A stretch of 60,842 bases of DNA from positions 1-60,842 of the forward strand of contig CAMDGX010000015.1 of NCBI GenBank assembly GCA_945897825.1, given 5' to 3'. Numbering within the stretch: the first letter of the stretch is position 1; each line of letters starts with the position of its first letter. The position numbers and the translations under genes were made by a program. Source of the DNA: Asaia bogorensis (GTDB lineage Bacteria; Pseudomonadota; Alphaproteobacteria; Acetobacterales; Acetobacteraceae). Shown here piece by piece: positions 37,582-47,419 of this stretch. The notes beneath the pieces were generated by a model. That model made no database searches and was not told where the DNA came from. It saw nothing but the letters and a program-made list of their open reading frames with translations.

Positions 37582-37592
37582 GGCGGGAAAGG

Positions 37593-37638
37593 CCAGGGGC
37601 GCTGCCCCTGGACCCCGGCAGGGGGCCGAGCCCCCTGC
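37593..37638 (+). repeat. GC-rich two-hairpin repeat, copy c
   Basis: CCAGGGGC-GCT-GCCCCTGG (37593-37611), spacer ACCCCG, then GCAGGGGGC-CGA-GCCCCCTGC (37618-37638), followed by ACCC. It is the best-formed copy of the family, 11 bp after the SDR stop. Confidence 0.9.
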
Positions 37639-37658
37639 ACCCTCGGACATGAGAAAGA

Positions 37659-37696
37659 GGGGGCCTGGTCGGCGACGTGCCGGCCGGCCCCTTTTT
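37659..37696 (+). terminator. Rho-independent terminator after the SDR gene
   Basis: GGGGCCTGGTCGGC pairs, with G-T pairs, to GCCGGCCGGCCCC around GACGT, followed by TTTTT at 37692-37696. It is the clearest hairpin-plus-T-run of the plus strand here. Confidence 0.75.
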
Positions 37697-37705
37697 CCTT
37701 AAGGC

Positions 37706-38827
37706 CTAACGCAGGGGCTGGAAGAAGGTGCGGATGTCCTCGGCAAGCAGCGCGGGCTGTTCCATCGCGGCGAAGTGGCCGCCGCGGGGCATCTCGGTCC
37801 AGTGGACGACGTTGTAGAGCCGCTCGGCCCATTCGCGCGGCGGGCGGAAGATCTCCCTTGGGAAGCGGGCGTGGCCCATCGGGGTCGCGATGCGAGCGCC
37901 GGGGGCGAACTGCGGGGCGGCCAAGGCGCGGTCCTTGTAGATGCGCAGGCTGGAGGCCGCGGTGCCGGTGAACCAGTAGATCGCGATGTTGGTGAGCAGC
38001 TGGTCGCGCGTGTAGCAGCGCCAGGGGTCGCCGTCGCAGTCGGACCAGACGCGGAATTTCTCGCCGATCCAGCCGGCGAGGCCGACCGGGGAATCGGTCA
38101 GCGCGTAGCCAAGCGTCTGCGGGCGGGTGCCCTGGAGGTGCGAATAGCCAGCCTCCGCCTCCCCCCAGCGGGCGAGTTCCTGGAGGTAGTGTTGCTCGGC
38201 GGCGCTGAGGCCCTCCTTCGGGGGAGCTGCCAGTAGCCGCATGATGAGGTTGAGGTGGATGCCCGCGACCTGGTCGGGGGCGGACTGTGCGACGGCGGTG
38301 GCGATGGCCGAGCCCCAGTCGCCGCCCTGGGCACCGTAGCGCGTGTAGCCGAGGCCGGCCATCAGCTTGGCGAACAGGCCGCCGATCGCCAGCGGGGGCA
38401 TGCCCGGCGCCGTCGGGCGGGCGGAGAAGCCGAAGCCGGGCAGTGAGGGGATGACGAGGTCGAAGCTGTGCGGGCCCTGGGTGAGCAGGGGCGCGATCGC
38501 CTCGAACTCGACGAAGCTGCCGGGCCAGCCGTGGATGAGCAGGAGGGGGAGCGAGCCTGGGGACTCGCCCTTCATGTGGACGAAGTGGATGTCCTGCCCG
38601 TCGATGGTGGCGAGGAATTGCGGCAGCGCGTTGAGGCGGGCTTCCTGGGCGCGCCAGTCGAAGCGGTGGCGCCAGTGGTCGGCCAGCTCGCGCAGCCAGG
38701 GCAGCGGGGTGCCCCAGCCCCAGTCGTCGTCGTTGACCTCGTCCGGCCAGCGGGTGCGGTCGAGCCGGGCGTGCAGGTCGGCGATGTCGGCATCGGGGAC
38801 GGCGATGCGGAAGGGGCGGAGGTTCAT
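37706..38827 (-). CDS. Epoxide hydrolase (alpha/beta hydrolase, EHN-type)
   Basis: A 373-residue protein. The EHN N-terminal domain opens with MNLRPFRIAVPDADIADLHA and holds DDWGWGTPLPWLRELADHW. The hydrolase core has the oxyanion HGWPGS (99-104), nucleophile Asp170 in GAQGGDWGSA, and a His in MPRGGHFAAMEQP near the end. Tyr residues of the lid are present (CYTRDQLL, IYWFTG). It opens epoxides to diols; the substrate is unknown. The ATG at 38827 has AGGGA at -13; an ATG nine bases upstream is possible. It diverges from the Na/Pi transporter. Confidence 0.92.
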   Translation of the reverse strand: MNLRPFRIAVPDADIADLHARLDRTRWPDEVNDDDWGWGTPLPWLRELADHWRHRFDWRAQEARLNALPQFLATIDGQDIHFVHMKGESPGSLPLLLIHGWPGSFVEFEAIAPLLTQGPHSFDLVIPSLPGFGFSARPTAPGMPPLAIGGLFAKLMAGLGYTRYGAQGGDWGSAIATAVAQSAPDQVAGIHLNLIMRLLAAPPKEGLSAAEQHYLQELARWGEAEAGYSHLQGTRPQTLGYALTDSPVGLAGWIGEKFRVWSDCDGDPWRCYTRDQLLTNIAIYWFTGTAASSLRIYKDRALAAPQFAPGARIATPMGHARFPREIFRPPREWAERLYNVVHWTEMPRGGHFAAMEQPALLAEDIRTFFQPLR

Positions 38828-38901
38828 GGCGCGCATCCCTGGGCTGTGTTTTGGCACAAGGCCGGTGCGGGCGCATGGTAGCGGCTTGGAAGGGGAACGC
38901 G

Positions 38902-40560
38902 ATGGGATTTCCGCTGGCGCTGCTCGACCTGGCCGGCACGGTAGCGCTGCTGCTCTGGGGCGTGCGCATGGTGCAGACCGGCGTGCAGCGGGCGTTCGGG
39001 CCGGATCTGCGGCGGTTGCTGGGCGGCGCGCTGCGCGGGCGGCTGGCGGCGTTTGCCGCGGGGCTCGGGGTGACGGCGGTGTTGCAGAGCAGCACGGCGA
39101 CCGGGCTGATGGTGGCGGGGTTCGCGGCGGCGGGGCTGGTGGGGCTGGTGCCGGCGCTGGCGGTGCTGCTGGGGGCCGGGGTGGGCACGACGCTGATCGT
39201 GCAGGTGCTGTCGTTCCATGTTCCGGGGGTGCCGCCGGCGCTGTTCCTGGCCGGGTTCCTGATGTTCCGGCGCGGGCGGAGCGAGCGGGTGCGCGACCTG
39301 GGGCGGGTGGCGATCGGGCTCGGGCTGGTGCTGCTGTCCCTGCAGCTGCTGGTGGGGTTGGTGGCACCAGTCGCGGCGTCGCCGGGGCTGCGGGTTGCGC
39401 TGGACGCGCTGGCGGCCGAGCCGGTGCTGGCGGTGCTGGTGGCGGCGGTGGTGACGTGGGCCGCGCATTCCTCGATCGCCGTGGTGCTGCTGGTGGTGTC
39501 GCTGGCGGCGAATGGCGTGGTGGGGCCGATGGCGGCGATGGCGCTGGTGCTGGGGGCGAACCTGGGCACGGCGGTGAACCCGATCCTGGAGGGGTCGGAA
39601 GGGGGCGAGCCGGCGGCGCGGCGGCTGTCGATCGGGAATTTCCTGTTGCGCGCGGTGGGGTGCGTAGCGGTGCTGGCGGGGCTTGGGCCGCTGGCCGGCG
39701 TGCTGGTGCCGCTGGTGGGCGATGCGGGGCGGCTGGTGGCGCTGTTCCACACCGGGTTCAACCTGGCGCTGGCGGCCGTGATGCTGCCGTTGCTGGGGCC
39801 TTATGCGGCACTGCTGCGGCGGGTGTTCCCCGACCGGGTGGAGGCGGTGGACCCGGCGCGGCCATTGTATCTGCGCGAGGCGACGCGCGAGGTGCCGATG
39901 GTGGCGATCGGGGCGGCGGCGCGCGAGGCGCTGCGGCTGGCGGATGTGCTGGAGGCGATGCTCACGGGGCTGCGCGAGGCGCTGGAGAAGCCGGAGCGGC
40001 GGCCGATCGACGCGGCGCGGCGGCTGGACGACGTGGTCGACCGGCTGAACACCGCGATCAAGGCGTATCTCACCGGGCTCGATTCAGCGGCGATGGGCGA
40101 TGCGGATCATCGGCGGGTGGAGGAGGTTCTGGTGTTCGCGCATAACCTGGAACATGCCGCGGACGTGGTGGAGCGCAACCTGATGGGGGCGGCGGCCAAG
40201 CGGCTGAAGCGCCGGCTGGAGTTCGCGCCCACCGACCAGGCGACGCTGCTGGCGCTGGTGGACCGGCTGGTGGCGAACCTGCATGCCGCGGGCTCGGTGT
40301 TCATGACCGAGGATGTGCGCGCCGCCCGTGCTCTGGCCGCCGAGAAGGAGCTGTTCCGCGACGCGGAGGATGCGGCGACCCAGGCGCATTTCGCGCGGCT
40401 GCGGACGGGGAATGCCGAGCGGGCGGAGGCGGGGGCGCTGCATCTGGATGTGTTGCGCGACCTCAAGCAGGTGAACGCGCATCTGGTGGCGGCGGCTGCC
40501 TATCCGGTGCTGAAGGCGCAGGGCGAGTTGCTGCCAAGCCGCCTGCGCGAACGGGGATAG
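38902..40560 (+). CDS. Na+/phosphate cotransporter family protein with PhoU-like C-terminus
   Basis: The 552-residue protein has the inverted-repeat membrane part of the NptA/PF02690 family at about 1-310. The first QSS motif is VLQSSTATGLMVAGF and the second half has WAAHSSIAVVLLV, with GANLGTAVNPI. From about 330 on it is soluble and helical, PhoU-like, with LRLADVLEAMLTGLREAL and FAHNLEHAADVVERNL. It probably imports phosphate with sodium. GGAAGGGGAA precedes the ATG; upstream residues of a longer frame are unlike the family. It is convergent with dut across a repeat. Confidence 0.9.
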   Translation: MGFPLALLDLAGTVALLLWGVRMVQTGVQRAFGPDLRRLLGGALRGRLAAFAAGLGVTAVLQSSTATGLMVAGFAAAGLVGLVPALAVLLGAGVGTTLIVQVLSFHVPGVPPALFLAGFLMFRRGRSERVRDLGRVAIGLGLVLLSLQLLVGLVAPVAASPGLRVALDALAAEPVLAVLVAAVVTWAAHSSIAVVLLVVSLAANGVVGPMAAMALVLGANLGTAVNPILEGSEGGEPAARRLSIGNFLLRAVGCVAVLAGLGPLAGVLVPLVGDAGRLVALFHTGFNLALAAVMLPLLGPYAALLRRVFPDRVEAVDPARPLYLREATREVPMVAIGAAAREALRLADVLEAMLTGLREALEKPERRPIDAARRLDDVVDRLNTAIKAYLTGLDSAAMGDADHRRVEEVLVFAHNLEHAADVVERNLMGAAAKRLKRRLEFAPTDQATLLALVDRLVANLHAAGSVFMTEDVRAARALAAEKELFRDAEDAATQAHFARLRTGNAERAEAGALHLDVLRDLKQVNAHLVAAAAYPVLKAQGELLPSRLRERG

Positions 40561-40570
40561 GATGGGAGGT

Positions 40571-40613
40571 CCAGGAACCTCAGGTTCCTGGCGGGTCCAG
40601 GGCGGAGCCCTGG
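40571..40613 (-). repeat. GC-rich two-hairpin repeat, copy d (inverted)
   Basis: Plus strand: CCAGGAACC-TCA-GGTTCCTGG (40571-40591), CGGGT, CCAGGGC-GGA-GCCCTGG (40597-40613). On the minus strand this is hairpin (TCC loop)-ACCCG-hairpin (TGA loop), as in copies a and c. It fills the gap between convergent Na/Pi transporter and dut genes, two bases from the dut stop, and may terminate both. Confidence 0.9.
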
Positions 40614-40615
40614 CC

Positions 40616-41065
40616 TTAAGCTGTCCCCGTGCTGCCAAATCCGCCGGCGCCGCGTGCTGTGGCGTCCAACTCGGGGACTTCGTGCCAGGTCGCGCGGACC
40701 ACCGGGGCGAGGACGGCCTGGGCGATGCGCATGCCGCGTTCGATGGTGAACGGCTCCTGGCCGGCGTTCATGACGATGACCTGGAGTTCGCCGCGGTAGT
40801 CCTCGTCGATGGTGCCGGGACTGTTGGGCAGGACGATGCCGTTCTTCAGCGCGAGGCCGGAGCGGGGGCGGATTTGCAGCTCATGGCCGGGGGGGATGGC
40901 GACGGCCAGACCGGTGGGGACGAGGCTGCGCTGGCCCGGGGCCAGGGTGAGCGGCGCGGCGACGGCGGCGAGCAGGTCCATGCCGGCGGCACCCGGGGTG
41001 GCGTAGGACGGCAGCGGGAGGCCTTCGCTGTGCGGCAGGCGCTTCACCTGGACTTGGACGGTCAT
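40616..41065 (-). CDS. dut: Deoxyuridine 5'-triphosphate nucleotidohydrolase
   Basis: A 149-residue trimeric dUTPase. The five motifs are visible: [43 protein letters not shown] and GAGGFGSTG. It hydrolyses dUTP to dUMP and PPi, keeping uracil out of DNA. Its ATG overlaps the coaBC stop (ATGA), so it is third in ubiE-coaBC-dut. This gene pairing is common in bacteria. Confidence 0.97.
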   Translation of the reverse strand: MTVQVQVKRLPHSEGLPLPSYATPGAAGMDLLAAVAAPLTLAPGQRSLVPTGLAVAIPPGHELQIRPRSGLALKNGIVLPNSPGTIDEDYRGELQVIVMNAGQEPFTIERGMRIAQAVLAPVVRATWHEVPELDATARGAGGFGSTGTA

Positions 41066-42276
41066 GCGAGGGCTTCCGTGATGCCCATCGCTTCCGCGAT
41101 ACGTTGGGCGAGGCGTTGGGCGACTTCGTCCTTGCCGAGGCGGGGCCAGGGCTCGATCCCGGCTTCGGTGACGAGGTGGATCTCGTTCTCGGTGCCGCCC
41201 ATGATGCCGGTGCCAGGCGAGACGTCGTTGGCGACGATCCAGTCGGCGTTCTTGCGGCGGCGCTTGTCCTGCGCGTGGGCGAGCATGTCGTGCGTCTCGG
41301 CGGCGAAGCCGACCACCAGGCGCGGGCGGCGGGGGCCGGTGGCGATGGTGGCGAGGATGTCGGGGTTGGGGATGAGGGCGAGGGCCGGGGGGGCGCCGTC
41401 GGGGGTTTTCTTCAGCTTGAGATCGGCTTCGCTGGCCACGCGCCAGTCGGCGACGGCGGCGGCGAAAATGGCGACATCGGCCGGGAGGGCGGCTTCGCAT
41501 GCGGCGAGCATCTGACGGGCGGTCTCGACCTTGCGGACGGTGACGCCCGGCGGCGCAGGGACGGAGACGGGGCCGCTGACCAGGGTGACGCGGGCGCCGA
41601 GGGCAGCCAGCGCGGCGGCGATGGCGTGGCCCTGGCGGCCGGAGGAGCGATTGGCGATGTAGCGCACCGGGTCGATCGGCTCGTGGGTGGGCCCGCTAGT
41701 GACCAGCACGTGGCGACCAGCGAGCGGCTGCGCAGGGGGCGCGAGGAGGGCCTCGATCGCGGCGAGGATGGCGGGGGGCTCGGCCAGCCGGCCGGGGCCG
41801 AACTCGCCGCAGGCCATGGCCCCCTCGTCCGGGCCGACCACCGCCACGCCGCGGGCGCGCAGGGTGGCGATGTTGGCCTGGGTGGCCGCGTGGTCCCACA
41901 TGCGCACGTTCATCGCGGGGGCCACCAGCACGCGCTTGTCGGTGGCGAGCAGGACGGTGGAGGCGAGGTCGTCGGCGAGGCCGTGGGTCATCTTGGCGAG
42001 AAGGTCGGCGGTGGCCGGCGCCACCACCACGAGGTCCGCCGAGCGGGAGAGCTGGATGTGGCCCATCTCGTTCTCGTCGGACAGCGAGAAGATGTCCTCG
42101 AACACCTTGTTCTCGCTGATCGCCTGGAGGGTGAGCGGCGTGACGAACTGGGCGCCGCCCTTGGTCAGCACGCAGGTGACATGGCCACCGGCCTTGCGGA
42201 TGAGGCGGACCAGTTCGATCGCCTTGTAGGCGGCGATGCCGCCGGCGACGATCAGCAGGATGCGCTTGCCGATCAT
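41062..42276 (-). CDS. coaBC: Bifunctional phosphopantothenoylcysteine decarboxylase/synthetase
   Basis: A 404-residue fusion for coenzyme A synthesis. The FMN decarboxylase half (CoaC) opens with [20 protein letters not shown] and holds [17 protein letters not shown] and the active Cys in [16 protein letters not shown]. The CTP-dependent synthetase half (CoaB, from about 190) has [28 protein letters not shown] and VGFAAET. ATG at 42276 lies 10 bp after the ubiE stop and matches the family start. Confidence 0.96.
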   Translation of the reverse strand: MIGKRILLIVAGGIAAYKAIELVRLIRKAGGHVTCVLTKGGAQFVTPLTLQAISENKVFEDIFSLSDENEMGHIQLSRSADLVVVAPATADLLAKMTHGLADDLASTVLLATDKRVLVAPAMNVRMWDHAATQANIATLRARGVAVVGPDEGAMACGEFGPGRLAEPPAILAAIEALLAPPAQPLAGRHVLVTSGPTHEPIDPVRYIANRSSGRQGHAIAAALAALGARVTLVSGPVSVPAPPGVTVRKVETARQMLAACEAALPADVAIFAAAVADWRVASEADLKLKKTPDGAPPALALIPNPDILATIATGPRRPRLVVGFAAETHDMLAHAQDKRRRKNADWIVANDVSPGTGIMGGTENEIHLVTEAGIEPWPRLGKDEVAQRLAQRIAEAMGITEALA

Positions 42277-42286
42277 GGGAGGCCGA

Positions 42287-43045
42287 TCACAGGCGCCAGC
42301 CGCTGTGGATGGCGGCGATGCCGCCGGCGAGGTTCTGCACCCGCACCTGCGCGAAGCCGGCACGGGCCATCATGGCGGCCAGCGTGTCCTGGTCGGGGTG
42401 CATGCGGATGCTTTCGGCGAGGTACTGGTAGCTCTCGGCGTCGTTGGCGACGGCCTGGCCGAGGCGGGGCAGCACCTTGAACGACCAGGCGTCATACAGC
42501 GGGGCGAGGGCCGCGACCTGGACGCGGGAGAATTCCAGGCACAGGAAGCGCCCGCCGGTCTTCAGCACGCGGCGTGCCTCGGCCAGCACCGCGTCCTTGT
42601 CGGTGCAGTTGCGCAGGCCGAAGGCCATGCTGACGGTATCGACCGCCCGGTCGGGCAGCGGCAGTTGCTCGGCGTCGGCAACGAGGAACGACACGCCGGC
42701 GACCTGGGCGCGGCCGAGCAGGCGTTCGCGCCCGACGGTCAGCATCGCCTCGTTGATGTCCGACAGGATGGCCGGGCCGCCGCCGGCCTGGCGCCAGCGC
42801 AGCGTGATGTCGCCGGTGCCGCCGGCGAGGTCGAGCAGGGAGCGATGAGGGCGCGGATCGAGGCGCGTGGTGAAGATCGACTTCCAGGCGCGGTGGACGC
42901 CGAGGGACATCAGGTCGTTCATCACGTCGTAACGCCGCGCCACGCTGTCGAACACGGCGCGGACCATCGGCTTCTTCTCGGCGACCGGGATGTCGCGGAA
43001 GCCGAAATGGGTGGTCTGCCGCTCGGGGGTGGGATTGTCCGACAT
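42287..43045 (-). CDS. ubiE: Ubiquinone/menaquinone biosynthesis C-methyltransferase
   Basis: A 252-residue methyltransferase. [37 protein letters not shown] and the SAM motif [11 protein letters not shown] are diagnostic, as is [20 protein letters not shown]. It methylates the quinone ring in ubiquinone synthesis. It is the first gene of ubiE-coaBC-dut and diverges from mutM by 27 bp, so the promoters must lie within or very near the coding ends. Confidence 0.96.
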   Translation of the reverse strand: MSDNPTPERQTTHFGFRDIPVAEKKPMVRAVFDSVARRYDVMNDLMSLGVHRAWKSIFTTRLDPRPHRSLLDLAGGTGDITLRWRQAGGGPAILSDINEAMLTVGRERLLGRAQVAGVSFLVADAEQLPLPDRAVDTVSMAFGLRNCTDKDAVLAEARRVLKTGGRFLCLEFSRVQVAALAPLYDAWSFKVLPRLGQAVANDAESYQYLAESIRMHPDQDTLAAMMARAGFAQVRVQNLAGGIAAIHSGWRL

Positions 43046-43072
43046 GGGAAGGACTGTATAGCGTCCAGCCCC

Positions 43073-43912
43073 ATGCCGGAACTCCCCGAAGTCGAGACCG
43101 TGATGCGCGGGCTGCGCGCCCAGCTGGAGGGGCGGGTGATCAGCCGCGCGCTGGTGCATCGGGCGGACATGCGCTTTGCGTTCCCGGCTGGATTGGCGGC
43201 GCGGATGACCGGGGCGCGCGTGATGTCCTTCCGGCGGCGGGCGAAATACATCCTGATGCGGCTGGACGGCGGGGACAGCGTGCTGATCCATCTCGGCATG
43301 TCCGGGCGGATGGTGATCGAGCGGGCGGGGCGCAACGCGATGCCGGCGCACGAGCACGTGACGCTGGAGACGGATGACGGGACGGTGGTGGGCTTCGTCG
43401 ATCCCCGTCGCTTCGGCTCGGTGGACCTGGTGGCGACGGCGGCGGAGGACGCGCACCGCCTGCTGGCGGGGCTGGGGCCGGAGCCGCTGGACGACGCGTT
43501 CGACGCCGCCGTGCTGGGCGCGGCGCTGGCCAATCGCCGGACGCCGTTGAAGGCGGCGCTGTTGGACCAGCGCAACGTGGCCGGCCTGGGCAACATCTAT
43601 GTCTGCGAGGCGCTGTTCCGCGCGGGCCTGGCCCCGGACCGGCTGGCCGGCAGCGTGACGCGCCCTGGCGTCGTGCGGCTGGTGGCCGAGATCAAGGCGA
43701 CGCTGGGCGAGGCGATCGCCGCCGGCGGGTCCAGCCTGCGCGACTATGTGCAGCCGGACGGGGAGCTGGGGTATTTCCAGCATGCCTGGAAGGTCTATGG
43801 CCGCGAAGGGGCGCCCTGCCCCGCCTGCCCGGGGCCGCCGGGGTGCATGGGCGTGGCGCGGGTGGTACAGGCGGGGCGCAGCACCTTCTATTGCCCGCGA
43901 AGGCAGCGTTAG
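43073..43912 (+). CDS. mutM: Formamidopyrimidine-DNA glycosylase, zinc finger with altered last ligand
   Basis: A 279-residue Fpg/MutM. The catalytic N-terminus [14 protein letters not shown] exposes Pro after Met removal and keeps Glu3. The conserved Lys is in RRRAKYILM and [14 protein letters not shown] is the helix-two-turn-helix. The C-terminal zinc finger reads [17 protein letters not shown] and then [10 protein letters not shown]. The usual last C-x2-C is broken: the second Cys is Arg. An extra Cys in PPGC may substitute. It excises oxidised purines such as 8-oxoG. It starts 27 bp from divergent ubiE. Confidence 0.94.
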   Translation: MPELPEVETVMRGLRAQLEGRVISRALVHRADMRFAFPAGLAARMTGARVMSFRRRAKYILMRLDGGDSVLIHLGMSGRMVIERAGRNAMPAHEHVTLETDDGTVVGFVDPRRFGSVDLVATAAEDAHRLLAGLGPEPLDDAFDAAVLGAALANRRTPLKAALLDQRNVAGLGNIYVCEALFRAGLAPDRLAGSVTRPGVVRLVAEIKATLGEAIAAGGSSLRDYVQPDGELGYFQHAWKVYGREGAPCPACPGPPGCMGVARVVQAGRSTFYCPRRQR

Positions 43913-43943
43913 CTACCAACCGGCCAGAACGAGGGAGGCACGC

Positions 43944-44717
43944 ATGCCCGAGATGATCATCGTCGAGACGCACGGCCCGGTCGGGCTGATCCGCCTCAAC
44001 CGGCCGACGGCGTTGAACGCGCTGTGCGACCAGCTGATGGAGGAGCTCGGCGCCCAGCTCCTGGCGTTCGACGCCGACCCGGCGATCGGGGCGATCGTGC
44101 TGACCGGCAGCGAGCGGGCCTTCGCCGCCGGCGCGGACATCAAGGAGATGCGCGAGCGCAGCTACCCGGGCGTCTATCTCGACGATTTCATCGGCAAGCG
44201 GTGGGAGACGGTGCTGCGGGTGCAGAAGCCGGTGATCGCGGCCGTGGCCGGCTTCGCGCTAGGCGGCGGCTGCGAGCTGGCGATGATGTGCGACATCATC
44301 CTGGCCGCCGACACGGCGAAGTTCGGCCAGCCGGAGATCAACCTGGGCGTGATCCCAGGCGCGGGCGGGACGCAGCGGCTGACGCGGTCGGTGGGCAAGA
44401 GCAAGGCCATGGAGATGGTGCTGACGGCGCGGATGATGGACGCGGCGGAGGCCGAGCGGGCCAACCTGGTCAGCCGCGTGGTGCCGGCGGCGGAGCTGGT
44501 GGGCGAGGCGATCAAGGTGGGCGAGAAGCTCGCCTCGCTGTCGCCGGTGGCGGTCGCGATGGCCAAGGAGGCGGTGAACCGCGCCTTCGAGAGCACGCTG
44601 TCGGAAGGGGTGCGCTTTGAGCGGCGGCTGTTCCTGTCGCTGTTCGGCACGCCGGACCAGAAGGAAGGGATGGCGGCCTTCGCCGAGAAGCGCAAGCCGC
44701 AGTTCGGCAAGGGCTGA
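43944..44717 (+). CDS. Enoyl-CoA hydratase (crotonase), canonical
   Basis: A 257-residue hydratase with both catalytic glutamates: Glu111 in [13 protein letters not shown] and Glu131 in [20 protein letters not shown]. The oxyanion-hole segment is [11 protein letters not shown]. It hydrates short-chain 2-enoyl-CoA in the cytoplasm. GAGGGAGG six bases upstream of the ATG is a strong ribosome site. Its place between mutM and rpsT is a conserved arrangement in alphaproteobacteria. A GC-rich hairpin follows the stop. Confidence 0.94.
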   Translation: MPEMIIVETHGPVGLIRLNRPTALNALCDQLMEELGAQLLAFDADPAIGAIVLTGSERAFAAGADIKEMRERSYPGVYLDDFIGKRWETVLRVQKPVIAAVAGFALGGGCELAMMCDIILAADTAKFGQPEINLGVIPGAGGTQRLTRSVGKSKAMEMVLTARMMDAAEAERANLVSRVVPAAELVGEAIKVGEKLASLSPVAVAMAKEAVNRAFESTLSEGVRFERRLFLSLFGTPDQKEGMAAFAEKRKPQFGKG

Positions 44718-44721
44718 GCCG

Positions 44722-44761
44722 CCGGGCGGGGGTCGCGCAGGGCTGCCCTGCCGCCCCCCGG
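44722..44761 (+). terminator. Nested GC-rich hairpin after enoyl-CoA hydratase
   Basis: CCGGGCGGGGG pairs with CCGCCCCCCGG, and inside it GCAGGGC pairs with GCCCTGC. It follows the stop by four bases. No T-run follows. Confidence 0.6.
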
Positions 44762-44783
44762 ACGGCGCGCCGCGCACGGTTCC

Positions 44784-44812
44784 TTGACTCGCGGCGGCCG
44801 GCCCCATAGAAC
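44784..44812 (+). promoter_or_regulatory. Candidate promoter of rpsT
   Basis: TTGACT (44784-44789), a 17-bp spacer, and TAGAAC (44807-44812) give 5/6 and 4/6 matches to the sigma-70 hexamers. The leader to the rpsT ATG would be about 125 nt. Confidence 0.5.
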
Positions 44813-44942
44813 GCGCCCCTTGCCGCCGGGGACGAACTGCCTGCATGGTGTCGTTGTCGGCGCCTTGTCGTGCCCGCCAGAATTCGCAGCCCCGCCCGCC
44901 CTTTCCTGTCCACGCCGCCCATAGCCGGAACCCGATCAGCCC

Positions 44943-45212
44943 ATGGCCAACACCGCCTCCGCCCGCAAGCGCATCCGCCAGATTGAACGCCGCACCGAGC
45001 GGAACAAGGCGCGTACGTCGCGCATGCGGACCTTCATCAAGAAGGTCGAGGCCGCGGTCGCCAGCGGCAACAAGGACGCCGCCACCGCGGCGCTGCGCGA
45101 GGCGCAGCCCGAGATGCAGCGCGCCGCCGGCAAGGGCGTGATCCATCGCAACACCGTGGCACGTAAGATCTCCCGCCTGTCGGCCCGCGTGAAGGCGCTG
45201 GCCGCCGCCTGA
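44943..45212 (+). CDS. rpsT: 30S ribosomal protein S20
   Basis: An 89-residue basic helical protein. [36 protein letters not shown] and [20 protein letters not shown] are the S20 signatures. It binds 16S rRNA early in 30S assembly. It has its own likely promoter at 44784 and a perfect hairpin after the stop. Position immediately before dnaA is common in alphaproteobacteria. Confidence 0.97.
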   Translation: MANTASARKRIRQIERRTERNKARTSRMRTFIKKVEAAVASGNKDAATAALREAQPEMQRAAGKGVIHRNTVARKISRLSARVKALAAA

Positions 45213-45221
45213 GCCGTCCCT

Positions 45222-45256
45222 GGCCAACCCATGCCGCACTGCGGCATGGGTTGGCC
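45222..45256 (+). terminator. Perfect 16-bp hairpin after rpsT
   Basis: GGCCAACCCATGCCGC and GCGGCATGGGTTGGCC pair perfectly around ACT, nine bases after the stop. No T-run follows, but the stem is very stable and probably ends the rpsT message. Confidence 0.75.
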
Positions 45257-45657
45257 GGTGCTGCGCCGCGACCCGCCCGTCCGGCCCGCGTTGTGGCGCG
45301 GCACCACTGATCGGATCCGTGCCCGGGGCGTCCCGGGCCCCTGCGCGGCAGGGCTGTCCGACACAGATCAAGCACTTGGCGCATTACTCTCAGGCGCCAT
45401 AGTATTGCTTCAATAAAACCCTCGCCGATTATTTATGTGTGGCCGATCCGCGACGGCAGATTGCCAAATTGACCCAATTTGACGTTGCCTTGGAACGGGT
45501 TTCGGCCTAGTCATTTCTTAGTCAGCAGGCGCCGCTTCGGCGGGCCGGCTCTGGCCACGGCAAGCGGCGCTTCCTCATCGGGGAAGGCGGCGGACCGGGC
45601 CGGCGACAGGGGACGGGTGCGCGCCAAACCGGTGCGGCCCCCTCGGGAGGACGGGCG
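45257..45657. promoter_or_regulatory. dnaA leader region with inverted and direct repeats
   Basis: No gene is evident. From 45360 the DNA becomes AT-richer. It contains TGGCGC...GCGCCA (45377-45399), the dyad CAAATT-GACCC-AATTTG (45465-45481) and two TAGTCA repeats 11 bp apart (45508 and 45519). TTGCTT at 45405 with an AT-rich stretch 17 bp later is a weak promoter. I found no convincing TTATCCACA DnaA box. Confidence 0.5.
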
Positions 45658-47154
<1,497 letters not shown>

Positions 47155-47156
47155 GG

Positions 47157-47285
47157 AAGAGCCATTTTTTTGTGAACAAAAAGAAGCAAAAAAACTTCAT
47201 CCTCAGGCACCGTGCTTTACGAATTTCCCAAGGCGCAGATGGATAAAAGTTTTTTGCTTCTTTTTTTCAAAAAAGAAGCGCTTTC
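47157..47285 (+). repeat. Multi-hairpin intergenic repeat, copy 5
   Basis: Hairpin A (47163-47186) keeps the TGAA loop and CAAAAAGAAG arm, but the left arm has decayed to CATTTTTTTG. The long arms GCAAAAAAACTTCATCC and GGATAAAAGTTTTTTGC are clear. Hairpin B (47256-47279) is GCTTCTTTTTT/AAAAAAGAAGC. It lies between dnaA and dnaN, both on the plus strand. Confidence 0.9.
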
Positions 47286-47419
47286 TCCCTCGCCCTGAAT
47301 CCGTGCCCCCGGCGGGAACCCACCCGGCAGCGCGAAATTTGGCATCATGCTTCACGGCGCGGTAAACTGCCCGGCCGATTCGGGCGCGCGTCGGGATGCG
47401 GCCCACAGAGGATCATGCG

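Noticed and set aside
45257-45657. Replication origin at dnaA
   Set aside because: No cluster of DnaA boxes is visible; kept only as a leader region.
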